Assembly: GCA_963693365.1 (NCBI GenBank)
Contig: CAVNZM010000006.1
Location: 2,170,001-2,234,000 of the forward strand
From: Amoebidium appalachense
Lineage: Eukaryota; Ichthyosporea
Direction: 5' to 3'
DNA length: 64,000 nt
The notes beneath the pieces were generated by a model that worked only from the letters and a program-made list of their open reading frames with translations, was not told the DNA's origin and did no database searches. The position numbers and the translations under genes were made by a program. Each line of letters begins with the position of its first letter. The first letter of the stretch is position 1. Shown in pieces: positions 58,493 through 64,000 of the stretch.

Positions 58493-59373
58493 ATACACAC
58501 ATCGATGCACATGCACACTTGCACCTGCACACACAGACAAGCACATCTGTGTGCAGATGCACACTAGCACCAGGCATCCACTCGCATGCATAACCGCGTG
58601 CACACCCCACACGTTCACACATGCAGATACACATGAAGACTATGCACATACTCTCTCATCCACATGCACACACATATGCCCCGATGTGCACATGCACATA
58701 GGCGCAGAAGAGTTTGCATATACATAAATGACCTGCATGTGCATAGCACACCCAGCACTTACCATCGACAGACACGTATACACCCTGCTCTCGCCTGCCA
58801 TGCCTCTGCCAGCAACGTGTGCACCCACATATCGCTATCCGTATTGGCTACCGCCCATGTTGTGTGGCTGTTTGTGCTAACACCAACGTGCCCCATCCCA
58901 CACACACACACACACACATACCTACACACACCTACAGCTGCTACCCCATGGGCCTTCTATCGGACCGCATAGGGCGTAAGCCCCTCCTTTACATGTCGAG
59001 TGTCGTGATTATGGTCGTGTATGTGGGGTTCATCTTCACCCGCACCCTTCCTGCCGTGCTCCTATGTGGTGTAGTGTATGGGGTGGGTAATGGCGCATAT
59101 CTGGCTGTGGACTATGCTTTGGCCTGCGACACATTGCCCAATAGGAAAGAGGCAGCTAGGTTCCTTGGGGTTTGGGGGGTAGCAGCGTTTGTAGGGACGA
59201 TGATGGGCCCACTGATCTATGGCCCATTGCTGGTGTGGTTTGGTGATACGGGGCTGAAGGACAGTGAGGGCATGCCCGTGTACACGGAGGCAGGGTATAA
59301 TGTGGTGCTGGTGGTGGGGTGTGTGTGCATGGCGGGTAATGTGGCCGCTATAGTCCCGGTCAGGGCACGGTAG
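54367..59373 (+). CDS. SLC45/sucrose-transporter-like MFS protein, 4 exons
   Basis: Exons 54367-54463, 56535-57247, 57997-58121 and 58938-59373 join with phases 1, 0, 2 to 456 aa. The start codon has a strong context (GCCACCATGT). After a hydrophilic, acidic N-terminus (~35 aa) come membrane segments of a major-facilitator fold. [21 protein letters not shown] is close to the hallmark of plant SUT and animal SLC45 proteins and of the glycoside/cation symporter group, and [21 protein letters not shown] fits the same group. The second half repeats the loop motif as [12 protein letters not shown]. The N-terminal domain lies almost entirely in exon 2. These proteins move disaccharides or other sugars, usually with protons, across plasma or vacuolar membranes; the substrate here is unknown. 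Intron 1 is CA-rich and its CA repeat forms the exon 2 acceptor. Confidence 0.88.
54737..54853 (+). repeat. (CA)n arrays in the SLC45-like gene intron 1
   Basis: CA repeats with CT and GA interruptions in a 2-kb CA-rich intron. More CA arrays lie at 55938-55968, and about 56405-56462 shortly before the exon 2 acceptor at 56534. Confidence 0.9.
58438..58489 (+). repeat. (CA)n microsatellite in the SLC45-like gene intron 3
   Basis: CA repeat inside an intron that is CA/TGCA-rich over its whole length, ending CCTACAG at 58937. Confidence 0.9.
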
Positions 59374-62300
59374 TTGAATGCTATGAAAGGGGGTTTTAGG
59401 TCTTGGATCCCCCCTGTTGATAATGGGCTCTACTTCTATTCGAGAGTATGTGTGTGCTTTTTGAGAATTTATGGGAGATTGGTGTTTTGTGTAGGCCAAA
59501 AAAAAAAAATCAAAATATGTATTTGTTTCTCCCCTCAACACACACGCACACACACACACGCTAAGTTTTATATATTCCTTTTCGAATTGCGCTCAGAAAG
59601 CAATGAAAATTCGAGATATATGGGATATCCCCCTTGTAAGTTTAGTCGGGTCCAGTTACCAGCATTACGAATTTTTCTCCCCTTTCTCCCTTGAGTGTGT
59701 AATATGGGGTTTCTGTAGCGAGTCATGTAAAAGGTGTATGTGCCACGGCAGGACCGTGTGATTTGCGGCACTGGGTGCCTGGAAAATTATGACATAGGGC
59801 TCTGTAGGGGGTGTTGTATCCCCCCATCTAGGAGCCCCTAGATCGATCCCGGTAAATATAAATTTCCTGCCTCCGTAATGGTGATGGGGGTGGCTGTGTG
59901 CGTCAAACAGCGGGTCACGTGTTAAGGTGGGTACGGGTACGTGCCTGCTAGGGTGGCATGTGCATGGCACGTGTTACGTGGGGCCAGGTGGTTCTACCCT
60001 TCGTTCTTTTTGTTTTGCCATAACCAGCAAATCACATGCTCGATTAAGTTGCAGGTACAGTGCATGTGCCACATGGAGAAGCCGGTTCACATGTGCACGT
60101 TCGAATCCGCAGGGGGGAGGGGGGGGAGGGAGGGGGGGAGCTATTTGTCAGTTGAAATACTGAAAAAAGGCGACTTATTATTGGTTGGTCTTTGTGTATG
60201 GGTGATGCCAAAAGAGGAGATCACGCCATATATAGGCAAAGCCAATCAGTGCGTGCATCTGGCGCGTACGTCCCATATTGATTGGTGTCTTGGTGTGGCT
60301 ATGTTAAGCACGTGTATCCTCTCTTTTAGCATATCTGCTCATATTTTAATTTTTGATTTTATTGCATTGCGGGTCAAGCAGGTCCGCACCATCACGACAC
60401 TTGCATCACATAAAACCATTCTATTCCGGTCACACAAGAACCGAAAGCCAAAAAAAAACCGCTCTTTAAAGTTCACTTGGGCATATCTACACCAGCTTAA
60501 GCTCCTGGTTGCTTGGATAAAATCCTACAAACGTTTTGCCTTTAGTTTTTGCATTTTTGCACGAGCACTTTCCACGGGCTTTTGCATATCATACCGCCTC
60601 AAGCTGTTTTTTATTTCTAAATCTTATTCAATTGCGATCGCACATGTGTCTTGCCTATTTCTGAAAGTCTTTCATCATGCACATTATTTATAATTAGGGT
60701 TTAGGGATTATTGTTGTATATCTTGATCTACTCAAGTGCTTTCCCTATTGTTTGCACTCACATCAAATAGCGCACATGCACACACATCGAATAGCGCACA
60801 CACACCAAACAATACACATGTATATGCACATACATCAAATAGCGCACACACCAATTAGCGCACACACTAATGATTAGCGCACATGCCCGTAGCAAGTATC
60901 AGCAGACAGGCACGAGCCTCTCTTCCGACTGAGGCCGCTGACTGGGGGGCCTCAGCAGGGAATCAGACAGAGGGAACCCATGAGCGTGAGCACCAATGAC
61001 ATGTGGGGGCTGGGAAGGAGGGAGGGGTGGACCGGCCCTGCCGCCCATTCCCCCCCCCACCCCTCCGCCCCCTCCCCCTCCTCCCCACCCTTCCTCCCCC
61101 TCGCCCCCCCCCCCATCCCAACACCTCAACGTATCCCTGCACCTTTCAACTTCAAGAATATCCGTCACGACGAAATGGGAGACAAAATTACCGGGAAAAA
61201 ACAGAGCACGATCTGAAAGACAGAGGGCGTGCATACGGGACGTGATTATGGCCCAAATATAGATGCACATGCTTCAGCAATTTCAAGCATTCGGTAACCG
61301 TTAGATAAAATGGAGGGGGGAGGGCGGGGAAGGGGAGGGGAGGGGGGGGGGGGGTTAGAAAGAACAGCCGCGGATATCGAATCCCGGGCTACTCAATGGT
61401 CTGTTGTTTTACTTGTGGAGGAGCTGAGGATTGGGAAACAGTCGCGGGACCATGGAAAATTTCCGTGTGCAGGGAGGCAAAAGGGTTGTGCATGTGTGCG
61501 TGTGTGTGTGCGTGTGCGTGTGTGGTGGTGGTGGTGGTTGGGGGGGGTGGGGGGGGGGGGGGTGGTTGTTTAAAAAAACGCCCAGTAATAGTATTCACAT
61601 TCCGGAGCCGGCACGATAAGCATCCCTTTCATCCCTCCCATTTATCCTTGGACCACCCCCCCCCCCCCCCCCTTTTTTTTATTTTTTTCTATCCTATTCA
61701 CCCTTGACTCCCCTTCCACCTCTCCCAATAAACCTTGGACCATCATTTCACCTCGACCATTTATCCTCTTATCCCCACTTTCAAATATTTATTTCAATGA
61801 TTTTGACCCAACCATTTCACCTCTCCCATTCATCTTTGAAACCCCCTTTCCCCTCTTCACATTCGACCTTGGACCCCCCCTTTCACCCTTTTCATTCATG
61901 TTTAGACCCCCCCCTCGCCCCCTGTATAGACCCCCCCCCCCTTCACCCCTTTCATTCATGTTTAGACCCCCCCCCCCCCCTCGCCCCCCGTATAGACCAT
62001 GTCTAATATCCAGCTGTGTTTGAAGGAACTCATTCACACTACCCCACCCAAATTACTTCCCAACCACTCAGTCCCCCCCCCCCCCCCCCCCCCCTCTCCC
62101 CCCCCTCCCTCCCTCCTCCCGGCCCCTCCCACCCTTCCCCTCCCCCCCCCCCCCCCCCCCCCCCCCCAACCTCGGCGAGCCTTCTCAGGTGCACCTCCTT
62201 AAGGTTACCCAAGCCCCCACTCTTCCTGTGATATGGTTGGTAGAATAGGCTTTCTGTGGCTGGTAGGTACCCACCCAAAGGACGGCGGTATGGAATAAAA

Positions 62301-62632
62301 CTGCCTGGGGTATTTCTTAGATTCCTAGGGTTAGACTAGTACATAGGTACATAGTGTCACCGTAAAAGTAATAGTAACCGGTAATAGTCATTCGGTTCTG
62401 TCTGTTTATTTGCAGACTTATAGCCACATGAATATAAAATCGGTGAATTGCACAGTCAGTTAGCGTGTTTGGTGCCGCATTGGCGTTAATCATCTACGGG
62501 TACAGGATCTTAGGAATCACACTGGTAAACGGTCTGGCTCCCATCATACAAAAGGTTAAGCAACAGGGTGTTGGATTCGCCTGCCTGGCACGGTGAGTCC
62601 ATGCTATTGCCACTATTCATGCATTACTATTA
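59374..62632. other. Intergenic region between the SLC45-like gene and the last gene
   Basis: Mostly unique, moderately AT-rich DNA. A CCAATCAGTGCG motif lies near 60242. A degenerate repeat of CAAATAGCGCACA or AATTAGCGCACA (5-6 copies) lies at about 60764-60890. Further on are C-rich and G-rich blocks (61050-61110, 61310-61350) and repeated C-run/TTTCACC-type units with TTCATGTTTAGACCC twice (61860-61990). No gene is supported. Confidence 0.45.
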
Positions 62633-63411
62633 TTATGCCGTTGGTGCTAGCGGTTTGCTGTCTGCCGATACTACAACCGTGTCGCAGCCAAAGTCATCGT
62701 GGAACCCATCACACTCGTGTTCATCTTCGCTCTCCTCCTCCATGCGCCCGAGCATGGACTCGGATCTTGAGAACGCAAAACGGTTGTCTGGTGTCAACTG
62801 TGGGGGTTAAACGTGTTATTCAACTAAATGTGATAGTGGTATGCTAAACTGCGGTTTGACCTGCAGATGAGCTCATGCATCGGATTCTAATGTAGCTGCT
62901 CCAGATAGAATGCTAGGTGGTCCGTGCACTGGGACCCAGCAGCACACCAAACAAATCACCGATGAATGAGTCCTCATTAGGTCCCCCCCTTCCCCCCCCA
63001 CCACCCCCTCATCCCGTCCCACCTACCTCCCAACCCCACAATATGTGCAACACACTAGACAAACCAAGTGCAGGAGGCTCTAGGCCACCATCCTGCCCAC
63101 CCACGTACTGTGTGTGCCTGCTTTTCCCCCGTCGGCCGTGCACGCCTGCAACCCAACCGTGCACTGGCTGTAGACGGCAAGAACACCAACAACCTAGCAC
63201 ATTCACAATGCGTACCTTTGCCTTGTGCATGCCCATGTTCTTCTTGCGCTGCTGCTTCTGGCAGTGTCTGCAGAAGTGCTTCAGCTCAACCTCCTGCTCC
63301 TTGGCCCGTGGCGGCGTGCCCGGCCCCTTCTCGTTGGGGTCCCGCCCGTGCCACGAGTGCTTAATGTTCTGCACGCGCAATGCCATGGCCTCGACGTGTT
63401 TGTGCAGGTGC
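62633..63411 (-). CDS. 3' part of an unrecognised gene with a Cys-pair and acidic C-terminus
   Basis: Two minus-strand exons, 63411-63216 and 62797-62633, join in phase 0 across a clean AAG/GTACGC donor and CCCCACAG acceptor and end in TAA. The ~120 residues seen start in mid-protein (one base is carried over from an earlier exon). The first exon has a basic part with a Cys pair, KHFCRHCQKQQRKK, which could bind zinc with another pair or with nearby His, and WHGRDPNEKG before it. The second exon is acidic (RMEEESEDEHECDGFHDD) and ends SKPLAPTA. No signal or membrane segment is seen in this part. I do not recognise the family. Upstream exons were not found and may lie beyond the window. Confidence 0.6.
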
Positions 63412-64000
63412 CTGCCTATAAGATATGTCTCTTTTCTTCTCTCAAAAGTGGTTGCTGGTTTTGTTTAGAGATACTGGGTATCATGTACGTAAAAGGAGCA
63501 GACACGGTGTGCTAATGACCTTGGGAAACTGGCCACCGTGGTGGGCGTGCACCTACATTTGTATGATTGGTACACATAGATAACAGGGAGCGCGGCAAAA
63601 GTAGCCTCTTGATGCTAGGCAAGACACGGTTCAAGGTAAGCGATGGCGAAATGCTTCAACTGATTAAACTTTGTCTCATAAATGATAGTATTTATTATAC
63701 TATAGCTTTTATGCACAGCTTATGATTATTCCTATATTTAATAGGTTATGTAAATCGTGTTTTGTCACCGTCATTTAGCCCGGAGAGAGGGTCCACATCC
63801 CTCGTTCAAAATCTGCACTACCTCAGTTCCGATTGAAGATCGCTGAATTTGCTGCGTGATATAGATACCATCAGCCATTCTGGAATTTTGTTGCTTTAAT
63901 CATGATAATGACATGATTCATTATACGTAGCTGTATTTGCCAGGTTACTGTAATGTCATTCACAATAGTAGTCTTCGCAGTAATTCATTCACAATCAATG
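63412..64000. other. Upstream part of the last gene, no exon recognised
   Basis: Low-repeat, AT-rich DNA. No reading frame here joins convincingly to the exon at 63411, and no RNA gene was recognised. Confidence 0.4.

Overview
The window is nuclear DNA of an intron-rich eukaryote, probably a microbial one. Every confident gene is split by GT-AG introns with consistent phases, and conserved protein motifs appear only after splicing. Introns and intergenic DNA are filled with very long poly(C)/poly(G), (CA)n/(GT)n and (CT)n tracts. The species cannot be named from the sequence. A CLOCK/ARNT-like bHLH-PAS gene would fit a holozoan protist, but stramenopiles also have bHLH-PAS proteins, so this is weak.

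Layout. (1) 847-6270 (+): membrane-anchored purple acid phosphatase, 5 exons, 418 aa. (2) 6271-9195: intergenic, with a 178-bp tandem duplication and an inverted-repeat element. (3) 9692-22038 (+): M20 metallodipeptidase, 16 coding exons, 485 aa, behind a TATA box and a probable 5'UTR intron. (4) 22039-28650: repeat-rich, with a hairpin, a duplicated segment, a retroposon with target-site duplications, and a decayed non-LTR retrotransposon on the minus strand. (5) 29522-37377 (-): bHLH-PAS-PAS regulator, at least 9 exons. (6) 37378-41495: intergenic, with palindromic MITE-like elements. (7) 41496-47932 (+): 7-exon gene whose exons join in phase to encode globin + RGS-like + FSP1/NDH-2-like FAD/NAD(P) oxidoreductase, 788 aa. 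(8) 50128-52774 (-) and 54367-59373 (+): two divergent sugar-transporter-like MFS genes. (9) 62633-63411 (-): 3' end of an unrecognised gene.

Most interesting items. The globin-RGS-oxidoreductase would be a flavohaemoglobin-like architecture built from a different reductase family than classical flavohaemoglobins. A dispersed family of about 250-300 bp ends in poly(C) instead of poly(A), and an unrelated retroposon with perfect target-site duplications also has a C-rich tail, so C-tailed retroposition may seed the homopolymer C tracts. (CA)n and (GT)n microsatellites directly form many splice acceptors and donors. The M20 gene carries a 64-bp tandem array that repeats its own exon end and splice donor.

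All gene models were made by eye from splice signals, phase and protein-family motifs. No search, alignment program or transcript was available.
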